A DNA stretch of 11,180 bases, taken from Neonectria sp. B-13 (lineage: Eukaryota > Ascomycota > Sordariomycetes > Hypocreales > Nectriaceae). Below are positions 1 to 8,539 of this stretch, in pieces (position 1 is the first letter of the stretch; each line of letters begins with the position of its first letter). The stretch covers positions 1 through 11,180 of the forward strand of contig NOKP01000071.1 in the NCBI GenBank assembly GCA_002682825.1, read 5' to 3'. The translations under genes and the position numbers were made by a program. Below the pieces are notes generated by a model. It saw only the letters and a list, made by a program, of their open reading frames with translations, did not search any database and was not told the origin of the DNA.

Positions 1-513
1 GAAGCTATTGTCATCATACACGTTGACCGCTTGGCTAGGGGGCAGTTGGGAATCCATAGGGATGCAAAGAATGCATTGTATGAGGAATTAGGCTGCGTTG
101 TTTCTGAACGCACTTTGGGTCACTCTATGTACCTCGGCTAAGCAGGGGGCGGTGTGGGGCGGAGCATTGAGGTGTTGCCTTACCGCACTCAAAGGGATAC
201 AAGGCATATCACGGGGTGTAGAATAATCTTCACTTAGAGTGAGCGTCACCGAACTAACGGTGCTGCGACCATCCTCCTCAACTCCTCCTCCGTCCCCGGG
301 AACAGATTCTCCGGTGACATCCGGCACATCCCCGCCGGGGGCCAGCAGCCGCAACAGCGCCGACTTGCCGCCTCCAGCCAGCCCAAGGACGAGGATGTGC
401 GCGATATTGCGCTTGGCCTGGTGGTCGACGGCGAGCTGGGCGTCGATGGCAGCGGAGTGGCGGCGACCGGCGTCGGTGCTGTGGGCGAAGGTTCTAGTCA
501 GGGCGCCGAACAT
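1..513 (-). CDS. G-protein alpha-subunit-like P-loop protein, 5' part, runs off left edge
   Basis: The minus-strand ORF opens with an ATG at 513 and is open to a stop at 88. Residues about 16-40 form a charged helix (AAIDAQLAVDHQAKRNI) leading directly into HILVLGLAGGGKSALLRLL. This order matches the start of G-alpha proteins, where a basic N-terminal helix precedes the nucleotide-binding P-loop. The P-loop fits GxxxxGK[ST] (GLAGGGKS), but canonical G-alpha has GAGESGKST, so the Glu and the Thr after GKS are replaced. A GTAAGG donor follows codon 110, with exon 1 ending near 184, so the ORF past about residue 110 is probably intron. At the very edge the minus strand can be read VNVYDDNSF, which may correspond to the position of DVGGQ in normal G-alpha; I could not find a splice that settles this. 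It would act as a membrane-associated GTP-binding signalling protein if functional. Another P-loop GTPase family is possible. Confidence 0.5.
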
Positions 514-737
514 GGTGATGCGGGGGAGGTTGCGAGTGTCGGTTTGGGCGAGCTGAGGGGTATGCTTGAGGGATTTGGATATAATTTAGGAATCATGAAA
601 AGAGGCTAGGCGGATGGCGTTGTTAGTACTATTGGCGCGGTGGAGGAGGGGGAGGAGAGAGAGGGTGTAGGCGAGTGGAAGGTAGGGGGTGGTTAGACAT
701 AGTGGAGAGAACTGGAGAGAAAGTATGAAGTAGTAAA

Positions 738-850
738 ATCTCCAACGCGACTGCGTGAAGAAAGGTTGATAGTAGGATTTCAAACACAACTGCTTGAAGG
801 AAGATGCCTATAGCTTCAATCAAGCTTGATTGAAGGAAGGTGTGTATTGA
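738..850. repeat. degenerate tandem repeat, unit about 40 bp, about three copies
   Basis: Copies begin near 743 (CAACGCGACTGCGTGAAG) and 781 (CAAACACAACTGCTTGAAG), with a partial third copy (TTGAAGGAAGGTGTG) near 830. Read on the minus strand they give a repeating AVxFEILLSTFL-like pattern. Differences between copies are partly C to T and G to A. Confidence 0.55.
814..835. repeat. perfect 22-bp palindrome centred on AAGCTT
   Basis: The half-site CTTCAATCAAG (814-824) is followed immediately by its exact reverse complement CTTGATTGAAG (825-835), so there is no loop. It lies at the join of two copies of the degenerate tandem repeat. It could be a dimeric protein-binding site or a by-product of the repeat structure. 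Confidence 0.7.
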
Positions 851-883
851 GATTGTGTAAAGTGGATGTACATGTCCGTGTCC

Positions 884-888
<5 letters not shown>

Positions 889-917
<29 letters not shown>
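889..917. repeat. (GA)n microsatellite
   Basis: Uninterrupted GA dinucleotides run for about 14.5 units. They are followed by a 13-bp direct repeat, GAGGTGCACGGAC, whose first copy (915-927) overlaps the end of the tract and whose second copy is at 955-967. The heptamer GTCCGTG at 874-880 is an inverted partial copy on the left. Confidence 0.9.
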
Positions 918-919
<2 letters not shown>

Positions 920-3119
920 GCACGGACAGAAGTGTTGTGTTGGCGAGGCAAAACGAGGTGCACGGACGGTGGGTCTTGTTAAAAAGTGCAGACAGAACAC
1001 GAGAAAACGACAGAACACAGCACAGCCTTTGTACAGTAGTAGTAGTATAGAATTGGGATTGGAGCCTTGAATAGGACTACTAAGGTAGGGGCAAGTGAAA
1101 GGTCGAGGAGAGCTCATTTGGCACGCATCAAGACGCGCCAAGCAGTAGTCCCGTGGCAGTCCGGTTGAGGTTTACTCGCCAGCTTTCACTAGATCTCGAT
1201 GAAACTGGCCTGTCACGGATATGAACGCACGGGTCTCATGTCAGGAGAATAGTGGGACGGCTTGTCACCAGCGGCTGTTGTGTGGTGATTAGGCGGGAAT
1301 CCCAACGAGCATGACATCGAGATTCTGGACTTGCAAGAGTCATTGCCGCTGTTTACACTCGCCCCGGCTGTCTGAGCCTTTGATACTGCTTATCGTCTCT
1401 TGTCTCCACTCAGGCCCTGGCCGTTTTACCAGGGGCGAGAAGCAGGCGAGAAGCGCCAGCGAAATGTACAAGGCTACCAAGGATCCCCCGAAGCTATCCC
1501 AATGTACAATGACCAGTCACTATTCAGTCTTGCCCACGCATTATTGTTGATATATTGGTCGCTCGGGTAAATCATTTCACCGCCCTGGATTTCCATGCGG
1601 CCCGGCGTGCATCATACGCCTTCTGAGACAAATGTTGATGGTCAGTAATGATCCTCGACGGAGCCCACTCATTGTGTTTTATTGTCTCTGTTTGCTGGAG
1701 GTTCTATTGGTAGGTCTCTGTCTAGCCGAGCACGGGCCCCAGAGAGCACGGCCTAATCCGATAACTTAATCAATAGTGTTGCGCCACTGGAGTGATAAGG
1801 CTTAGTGCAGACCTGAGGTATCCGGAGTTACACAAACAGGCAAAAGGAAGGTGGTGTGGGTGGAAGCTACAGCTTGTTACCAGGTACTCCACACTCGACA
1901 AGATCCGGGACACGGACCATAAAGGGTGGGGGTAAGGTACGTACCTATTCCACTGGTCCACATTTTCGAGCAGCAGGCATCCACAGGCTCCTGACCATGC
2001 CTATTGCCTTCGTAGTTGTTGACCCGCTTCAGCGAAAAAGTTAGGTGCTCTGAGGACTCAGATCCCATCAAATCCCCGAGGCGATGGTACGGGTGGCGGG
2101 AGCTCTGTCAACGCCACCTGAATTGAGATTTAGGATTGTAGGGAGCCCACGCTCACCTGCTCTTGAAGATCCATTATTTCTCTCCCTTGCTTCCTACCAC
2201 CTCCACATGTCTCACAACACAAAAAAAATCAACTTTCGAGTTGTCACCTCTGCTCCCCCTCCTCACCCCTTCTCCTCTTTTACTTTCCTCTTTCATCTTC
2301 TTCTTCCTTTCTACGCAGTCTGTTCACCCGCTCTGGTGCCTTCCACACGACTTGACACAGGCACCGCCGTCCGCAGCAGCAGCAGGCTTTGTCCTTGCCC
2401 GCCATATTAGTGGCCCCCGGCTTGGTGTCTGGTGTCGTCCACTGCTGCTCCGTTGCTAGTCGCCAAACCGCTAGTGCCCAACCAACGCGAGATCCAACCA
2501 TCTCCAGACTATAGACCGCATGCCCCAATCAGCTCAGATCGAGTCGATGACATCAACACAAGAGAACGTCGCAAAGGCAAGGTTGAGTTAACCAACTGGT
2601 TCATTCCAACACAAGTTTCTCCCTCCCAGCATACGCTCACCCGACACCGTTGCCCGCGCTGTAGCCAGTGATCTTCCCCCTCGCTCCAAGAGCCGGCAAC
2701 GCCAAACGTCCGCGAGCATCAACCTTCTTGCCAGTCCCCAACGCGCGAGAGGAGTGTAACCCGGTGCTGTGGGTTTTGCTTCACTCGCCATCTCTCTGTC
2801 CTGAACAGACCTGAGCGCCACGTCCCCTAGCCCCGGCCATTAGGCCAGCTTCACGATTGCGGCTGCCTTAAGGAGTTTGCGCTATATGTTTTCTTGTCTG
2901 TGAGCCAGCGGGCCAACATCGATCCCCCAGTTCCCTCTCACTCTGCGTTGTGGCGCCGGATTTGGCACTGCCCCAGCCAGCCCTGAAAGCCAGCAATTAA
3001 GCCGCGCTCATTTGGTCTTTGGTATGCGTCTGTCGACCCAAGGTCTAAGTCCCAGGCCGCCTCCCTGTCAGTCTGCCACACCAGTGCCGTCATAAATCAT
3101 CTTTCCTATCGCACTTCAG

Positions 3120-3683
3120 ATCTACCTATACCCGTGGCTTTTCTGGCATTCTCTATTTCTTTGCCTTTTGCTTCTTCATCTTCTTTTTCTTCGCCTCGCT
3201 GGTCCTCCTGTGTCTATAGCCCTTCCCTCACCTGAGTAGGTCGTCACATCTAGTCCTGGTTCCATATCTCGATCCCATTCTTGGCTCTTCAAGCCCTCCA
3301 CGACGGAACCTCTTTCTTCATCGCCCCTCTGCCTATCTCTTTCATTCTTCATTCATCAAGCACTCCCCTGCCGAATCTAGCCAGATCAGATGCATCTGCG
3401 GCCTCAAATTGCTCCAGGTCATCTTTAGTATTCGCCACACCCCCTGACTCTACCTGGAAGAGGTCCGTTTGACTTCCGATACGAGAGCTGCCACAGCATC
3501 CTCTCTTATTTCTGGCTGCTCCTCCCACATAAACAACTCCGTCCCTCTTACCGCTTTCGCTCTGCCTCCAACCCCCAACAACTACACCACCTACCTCAAC
3601 CATACCATTTTTACCACCATCACCGACAGCACTTATCCATCTCAAGAGATCCTATCGAAACGTCGCATAGGGAACCCCCTGCC
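3120..3683 (+). promoter_or_regulatory. probable promoter/5' leader of the GATA-factor gene, with an upstream ORF
   Basis: From about 3130 to 3215 the plus strand is strongly pyrimidine-rich (for example TTCTTCATCTTCTTTTTC), as is common just upstream of fungal transcription starts. A short upstream ORF begins with ATG at 3390 and stops at 3428 (12 codons, MHLRPQIAPGHL). No further ATG occurs on the plus strand between 3428 and the start codon at 3684, which fits an untranslated leader. The transcription start is not visible, and an intron within the leader cannot be excluded. Confidence 0.5.
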
Positions 3684-4989
3684 ATGGCCATGGCAATGCT
3701 CATTACGCCGTCTCGCCATCCGCCTGAACCGTCATTCTCCTCGGACTATCATCATTCCTCATCCGGTGCCAGCATCTCCAACATGATCTCTTCTGTTGAG
3801 CCCCAGAAGCCAGCCAACGGTCTTAATTCTTCGAATCGTCAGCCATTGCCCTCGATCTCAGAACTCATTCAAGACACCAAGCCGAGTCCTTCTCCTCCTA
3901 GATCTACTTCTAACACCCAGCCCGGCTCCAACCTTTCGTCATCTTTCGCGGCCGTTCCTAGATCGTTCTCGAAGGCAGAGAAGCATTCCTCACCACAGCC
4001 GCTACGCCCGGCGTCGTCGTTTCCCCCTCAACAAGATGCTCTCACCTTCTTCACAGGTTCTCGTCGGCCACCACTCACTAGCCGATCGCTGCTGCCTCCT
4101 ATCTCTGACCGCCAGGCGGGCCCCTTGGCCAAACCGAACATTTCTCCTCAGCAACATCATCCGCAACAGCAGAGGCCCCCGCGGCCTCACCAACCCCTCA
4201 ATGGGGTACATGCGCATCGTCATCCGCCGCCGCCTCCTGCTCGGGTTGCTTATAAACCAGGCCAACAACCTCCTGGTCAAATGCGTCTGCCCGCTTCTTC
4301 GATCTCTCCCAAGCATGCGGTTCTTCCCCATGCCTCAAAACCCTATAATCCCTGGGCGCCTCCCCACACGGAAAAAGGAGTATATGCTCCTCGAGCTAGA
4401 TATGATACTACGGCGAATAGACACTTTGAAATCTGGAGTTACCAAGAATATTTGAGTCAAGTACGTCGGAATAAGCTCGTATGGAAGGGCGGCAAATTAA
4501 CTAACTTTAGATCGGCTCCTGCTCCCACACGGTTCTTAACTTCTCCGAAGCATACAGCCGAATCGCTCAAGAGCAGCACGGAGCTCATCCCATCCCGGAT
4601 AGACTGCCGACAGAACGGGATATCAGCGATATGCTCGCCAACATCGAGTTCATCAAGCTTTATTTGGAGCAGGTAAGGGGTCTTGTGCAAACATCGAGCC
4701 AGAACGAGCGGGCTCGTGAAGCAGCCAAGATGAAGGACCTGTACGAGGTGCACGATGTGCCCGTGTACGGAGATGCGATGAAACCCCAATATGGCAAGAT
4801 AGAGGTCAAGGCGGGATGGAGTGTAAGTTCAATTATCAGAGATCGAAAAGAAAAAAACTCACACTTGGATAGCGTGCGGTTTCCCTTGACAAATGCCACC
4901 GCTGTAACCGAATTGACACACCCGAATGGCGACGCGGTCCTGATGGAGCGAGGACGTTGTGCAATGCATGCGGCCTACGTAGCCACTGA
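3684..4989 (+). CDS. nsdD: NsdD-like GATA-type zinc-finger transcription factor with truncated C-terminus
   Basis: Three exons are visible: 3684-4460, 4511-4822 and 4873-4989, with 50-nt introns at 4461-4510 (GTACGT, CTAAC branch site, TTTAG) and 4823-4872 (GTAAGT, GATAG). They give 401 aa. Residues 1-235 are Pro/Ser/His-rich low-complexity sequence with a short conserved motif, LPSISELIQ, near 55-63. Residues about 240-355 are the conserved NsdD block (RHFEIWSYQ, then [19 protein letters not shown], then NERAREAAK and MKPQYG). The finger is C371-x2-C374-x18-C393-x2-C396 with [13 protein letters not shown] and CNACGL. NsdD is a nuclear DNA-binding regulator of sexual development and asexual repression in Aspergillus. 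Three in-frame ATGs (3684, 3690, 3696) could start the protein; the first is used. Oddity: after CGL only RSH precedes the stop, whereas relatives continue with HYAKL and a basic tail. The linker before the finger (KAGWSRAVSLDK) also lacks the usual basic KKRRGR. It may be a diverged paralogue or a decaying copy. Confidence 0.8.
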
Positions 4990-5342
4990 GGATCTACTCT
5001 CAGTCTCAGAAAGCTTGAGTCAATGAATAAGTTTGTCGCCAATGATAGTATGATAAGAGTACATAATGTATCAAGATGGTTTTTTTTCCGTTGGATTGGA
5101 CCTTCAGTGTGGCCGCAAAGCCCTTGATTTCCTAATCAACTTTGATACTTCGCTATTCGACAAGGAAGACAGCCTCGGATTGCAGGGATATGGGTTCCGG
5201 ATGTTGGTATCTAGAGACAAAGCATCCGGGGGTGACAGGTCATCACCACGACGATCCGTAGCTGCATGTACCTAAATTGCTGTGGATACTAATGACGTTC
5301 CCCTTGAGCTCGCCGCTGCTAGACTTCACTTTGTCTCGGTAA
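4990..5342 (+). other. 3' flank of the GATA-factor gene
   Basis: A 69-codon ORF (5066-5275, beginning MYQDGFFSVG) lies here but resembles nothing I know; it could be 3' UTR. Shortly after the stop, an in-frame stretch near 5005-5030 reads KLESMNK. This faintly recalls the KLE of the tail expected after the finger, but an in-frame TGA separates the two. Confidence 0.4.
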
Positions 5343-5350
5343 GCTCAAAA
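5343..5350. repeat. left target-site duplication of the inverted-repeat transposon
   Basis: GCTCAAAA directly precedes the left terminal inverted repeat. The right flank, 6125-6132, is CCTCAAAA, matching at 7 of 8 positions. An 8-bp duplication is typical of hAT-like elements, but the termini here are not hAT-like. Confidence 0.6.
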
Positions 5351-5416
5351 GGGAATTGATATACGGGCATGACATTTTTGATACACGGGCATGACTCTTA
5401 CACGGGCATGACTTTT
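5351..5416 (+). repeat. left terminal inverted repeat
   Basis: It contains CGGGCATGAC at 5364-5373, 5386-5395 and 5403-5412, spaced 22 and 17 bp apart. It is identical in reverse complement to 6059-6124. Confidence 0.9.
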
Positions 5417-5600
5417 ATGACATCTGATTGGATGGGATCCTCTTTTGTTAGTACATCTCGGTTCTGCCGACAGCTCTATTTGTACCCAGAGTTTATCTGT
5501 CCATAATCATCCCTTAGTGACTGACGCGACGTGATCCAGCTCTCCATCAGATAGCTATCCATTGCCAGTCTCCCAGCCCTTGACGATAAAGACCTTCATT

Positions 5601-6077
5601 ATGTCCCAATCCGAGTCTCCTCCTAGCTCAGAGAGCAATTCAAGACGCCGAACCCGAAGGCCTAGCTCGAGCGATCAATCGCGTCCTCGAAAACGACAGC
5701 GACAGAGCCGACAAGCCGGGTTCAGCCCACCGCTACCTACGGACAGACCACAGTCAGTCAGCTCATAGCACCGCGAGTATCGGCCAATACTACGGTATCG
5801 GCGACGAAGATGCGCTCGGAAATCTCTTCGCATCTTATCCACAGACGTTTACAAGCTTTCCACGGCCTCATGGATCGCAGGGGCTCCATGAGCCAAAACT
5901 ATATCTTGTTTTGACGTCCCGCACAGAACTATTCTAGAGGGCTGGATTGACCTGGTTAGTTGGGTGCTGGAAATAAGAGCCTGTTAAGAGAGCCAGCTTT
6001 ACCGCCTTTGCGAGGATGTATCTATGGGTCGACCGAAATCTAGCGAATCAGATGCCAAAAAAGTCATGCCCGTGTAA
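5601..6077 (+). pseudogene. broken internal ORF of the transposon (N- and C-terminal remnants)
   Basis: The reading begins at ATG 5601 with MSQSESPPSSESNSRR, a Ser- and Arg-rich, nuclear-protein-like N-terminus. The frame stops at 5768, but another frame continues from about there (STASIGQYYGIGDEDALG, then NLFASYPQTF) to a stop near 5936. A third frame then reads GWIDLVSWVLEIRAC, stop, ESQLYRLCEDVSMGRPKSS and DAKKVMPV, ending at TAA 6075-6077 inside the right inverted repeat. The internal stop (TGT TAA GAG AGC) would be Gln if a C had changed to T. No catalytic motif is visible, so the identity as a transposase rests on context. An RNase-H-like core would be expected in the missing middle. 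Confidence 0.55.
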
Positions 6078-6124
6078 GAGTCATGCCCGTGTATCAAAAA
6101 TGTCATGCCCGTATATCAATTCCC
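6059..6124 (-). repeat. right terminal inverted repeat
   Basis: Exact reverse complement of 5351-5416, with three copies of GTCATGCCCG. It supplies the last codons and the TAA stop of the internal ORF. Confidence 0.9.
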
Positions 6125-6132
6125 CCTCAAAA
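6125..6132. repeat. right target-site duplication
   Basis: CCTCAAAA pairs with GCTCAAAA at 5343-5350, with one mismatch at the first base. Alternatively the duplication is the 7-bp CTCAAAA (6126-6132), with one extra C at the element end. Confidence 0.6.
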
Positions 6133-6849
6133 AGCATGACGATTCTAAACTAAATGCGATAATTTTATGCTGTTCAGTTTTTGAATAAGAATTCATAACA
6201 AAGGTCTTTCATCGTCATTAAAATCTTCTTGCTAGGAGTGTATTAGCACGCAATGACATCCATTCCTGCATACCATTTTGGGGGGTGTGTAAATACTATT
6301 TAATACCAGGTATCACAGCTGTCTTCCTGCTATCAAATCTCAATTCCTCGTTTCCGGTTAAAGAATTCAGTAACGAACGCAAATATGTACTATTGGCTGT
6401 CGTCCCCTGCAGGCAAGACGGCACCGTCATTCCCAACGAGAGAAGTGGTATTATATTTCATGGTCATATATAACCACCTTCTCAAGTCCGGTCATTCGGC
6501 ACGACCATTACCTATCTTCTCTTCCTCAAGGCTTGCCACACTTGGCCAATTCCACTTTTATATCTCTCCTCATAGCTTGGGCATCATAAAGCTCAACTGT
6601 GTAGTCGTCGGGACCCTTTTGGTTGACTTTGTCACTGTTACACCCTTCACAAGCCCTGGCCATCCCGCCGGCCTCTAAGGTCTGTCAACTTCCTCGGCAT
6701 CACAATGTGTAAGCTACCAACATCCATGGCCCTGGGGTGATTTCCTATTCAAGTGGAAAGATTGGTGTTGCTGTCATCTATGGGACAAACATAAGCGTAA
6801 CGAGTGCAATAGGATAGATGAGTCGCGTTGCCCACACCTCGGTAAGAAC
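6133..6849. other. AT-richer stretch without a recognisable gene
   Basis: Short ORFs at 6285-6473 and 6385-6678 have no motif I recognise. The right side, from about 6560, immediately precedes the decayed beta-helix gene and may be its former promoter, 5' UTR and signal-peptide region, but I cannot read a convincing secretion signal there. Confidence 0.4.
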
Positions 6850-7908
6850 ATGAAACGCAAGGACAGAGACCATAAAGAGAGCAAGGAACACCACAACAAC
6901 AAGGACTGCCGCGCCATAACGTCCGACTCTGCCAGTTTATACAGGATGCGATCGACGCTGCCTCTCGCGGGGATCAGATCCTTGTTGAAGGCAGCACCTA
7001 CGCCAAGCAGCTGACAGTTGAGAAAGATGGGATCGCTCTAGTCGAGCGCGACGCCATTCCCATTCCTCTGCCCTTACTGTATAAATTACTCTTTGATCCT
7101 AACTGGCCCCGGTATCTACGCAATAGGTGAAATAGCGCCGTCTCTGGTCAAGTATCGGAGAGTTCCCTCAGCGGGGAGCCGTTAGAGAATGTGTCAATCA
7201 CCGCCTCTTGTTCAGACACTTCTCGGTACGAACGGAGTGGAGATAGTGCCCCGAAGGCTCGGGTGGTTGGGAACAGGCTCACTGGCGGCGAACGGTACGG
7301 GTTTCTCATGGATGGCTCGAACAATAACCGAGTCACCGATAACACCGCAGTATCGTCGACGAAGCTGGGGTTCATCAGCATTTGTATGCACAACATAAGC
7401 AGTGTCTAGATCTTAGATAACTACATCACCATATACGACGCCGCGCTCTGTGTCCAAACCGCAGGCACATACAAAACACCATGAGCTCAGCAACAGCTGC
7501 ATCGACGTTTTCGTCGATTCCTACATCGACGGCGCCTAATTCTGCCATAGTCACACCATGCCGATAAACCCTAGCCGCTGACAACTGCCGGTAGATCTTG
7601 CCTTGGGCACCTACGGACTCATTCTCGGCGGCACCGTTAGCACCGCCGTCCCGGGCAGCCTCATCGAGGGACAGACTAGTGGCGCCTCGGTGTAGCCCTG
7701 GCTGTCGTCGGTGGTTCATGTACTGAGCCTGAGTTATCCATCTTTTGCAGTTTTCTTCACACCGAAGCTATACATAGCCTCGGTCAAAATGATCATCCAA
7801 GATATCCTATGCCACAACGATCCCGATCTGTTCGTCAACACTACCGACACCGAAAACCTGATCGCGTGTAGCAAAAGCTTGACACAAGAAGAACTTTGCA
7901 CCTTATAG
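6850..7908 (+). pseudogene. decayed right-handed parallel beta-helix (pectin-lyase-fold-like) protein gene
   Basis: The intact family is a secreted fungal beta-helix protein; the length here (about 350 codons) is in the range I expect for it. Reading order: a Lys/His-rich segment (KDRDHKESKEHHNNKDCRA, from 6850), then in another frame IQDAIDAASRGDQILVEGS and TYAKQLTVEKDGIALVERDA (from 6921), then GPGIYAIG in a third frame near 7105. ENVSI near 7185 leads into RVVGNRLTGGERYGFLMDGS with NNNRVTDNTAVSS and GFISICMHNISSV (to about 7408). Next come ILDNYITIYDAALCVQTAG, HELSNSCIDVFVDSYIDGA, ALGTYGLILGGTV with SLIEGQTSG, and finally NDPDLFVNTTDTENLIAC ending CTL-stop at 7908. The GNxLTGG and DNxAVSS units are beta-helix turns. 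Several frameshifts and in-frame stops (TAG at 7408-7410, TAA in GCC TAA TTC) break it. Substrate and enzymatic activity cannot be stated. Confidence 0.75.
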
Positions 7909-8155
7909 TAAGTGTGGGCACCAGCTAATACCACACCAAAGGCAGCAAAGCGGTGGAGCCAGAAGCATCACCGAGCCTGTGGATTCCAGGAACAGCTACC
8001 TTGAATGTATTGAATTTTTAGTTGGCCTCAGTAGCGTGAATCTGATGCCTGAGATAGTAAGTCGCCTAGTGATGTTTTCCAGGGATTGACATTGGCCATC
8101 GGTGGGCAGAGCCGCTTCCCGCGGCGACATTTGTGAAGCTGTATATTGAAGATAA
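7909..8155. other. spacer between two gene remnants
   Basis: I see no gene or repeat here. The minus-strand ORF crossing it (7996-8271) has no recognisable motif. Confidence 0.4.
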
Positions 8156-8524
8156 ATGAAAACGATCATGTTAGATGAATGCGAGCAACTCAGGATGCTA
8201 CTTGGTATAACAGTCAACACGTGCCCAAAACTATGCGCAGACAACCCCAAATCTTGTCCCGCATCCCACATCTTCTCTCAAATCCCAATTGTTGGAGATC
8301 ACAAGTGTGAGTCGACCAAGTTGGTGGCAAGGTGTGGAAGAAGGAGGAACATTCTACAAGAGATCGTGCCTGTACATAAACAGTGGTTCCCCTACTGCAC
8401 ATTCAGCATGATTAAGCTACTGCTTGAGAAGGGCGCCAACGTCGCATCTAAGGATAGAGATGGTTGGACGCCACTGTGGTGGGCCGCCTGGAATGGGCAC
8501 GAGGCCATGTTCAAGCTGCTTTAA
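8156..8524 (+). pseudogene. ankyrin-repeat gene fragment
   Basis: The ORF is 122 codons. Its last 38 residues (85-122) form one ankyrin unit: IKLLLEKGANVASKDRDG followed by WTPLWWAAWNGHEAMFKLL. The GWTPLxxAAxxGHE core is diagnostic for ankyrin repeats, which mediate protein binding and in fungi often form long C-terminal arrays of NLR-like or transposon-associated proteins. Only one unit is present, and translation stops exactly in the second helix (KLL-stop). The first 84 residues show no ankyrin pattern or other domain. GTACATAA near 8372 and CAG near 8405 could be an old intron. The fragment ends where the short-repeat cluster begins. A small functional protein is unlikely. Confidence 0.6.
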
Positions 8525-8539
8525 CGAAAATCTCAATAA

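Larger units (their letters stand above)
514..3119. other. long stretch without a recognisable gene
   Basis: Short ORFs occur on both strands, but none shows a known motif, a plausible splice partner or a consistent coding pattern. The left third holds the repeats and microsatellite listed separately. From about 2220 to 2320 there is a pyrimidine-rich tract on the plus strand, which is often seen near fungal promoters. I see no tRNA or rRNA. Part of the right side may be promoter and 5' leader of the GATA-factor gene starting at 3684, and part of the left side may be the promoter of the minus-strand gene ending at 513. Confidence 0.5.
5351..6124. mobile_element. 774-bp non-autonomous DNA transposon with long terminal inverted repeats
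   Basis: Ends at 5351-5416 and 6059-6124 are exact reverse complements over 66 bp, starting GGGAATTG. Similarity continues for about 15 bp further inward (CATCTGATT is shared). An 8-bp near-perfect target duplication flanks the element. Each terminal repeat carries three copies of CGGGCATGAC, likely transposase-binding sites. The interior holds broken remains of one ORF and is too short for a full transposase, so this looks like an internally deleted derivative of a larger element. I cannot assign the superfamily from the termini. It lies between the GATA-factor gene and the decayed beta-helix gene, in neither. Confidence 0.85.

Noticed and set aside
629..1141. 170-codon minus-strand ORF with a Leu/Ser repeat
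   Set aside because: Its sequence is dictated by the GA microsatellite and tandem repeats, with no domain and no splice sites.
3796..4455. 219-codon plus-strand ORF in another frame of the GATA gene
   Set aside because: It is a shadow of exon 1; it has no domain, and the main frame carries the conserved NsdD motifs.
4979..5009. A third intron in the GATA gene (GTAGCC to CTCAG) that might restore the finger tail
   Set aside because: It would be only 25-31 nt, below the usual fungal minimum, and neither acceptor gives the HYAKL tail; both lead to LSQ-stop.
5066..5275. 69-codon ORF downstream of the GATA gene as a separate gene
   Set aside because: It has no recognisable motif or splice signal, and its position fits a 3' UTR or spacer.
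5351..6124. Helitron or LTR origin of the inverted-repeat element
   Set aside because: Helitrons lack terminal inverted repeats and target duplications, and LTRs are direct repeats; this element has long inverted ends and a duplication.
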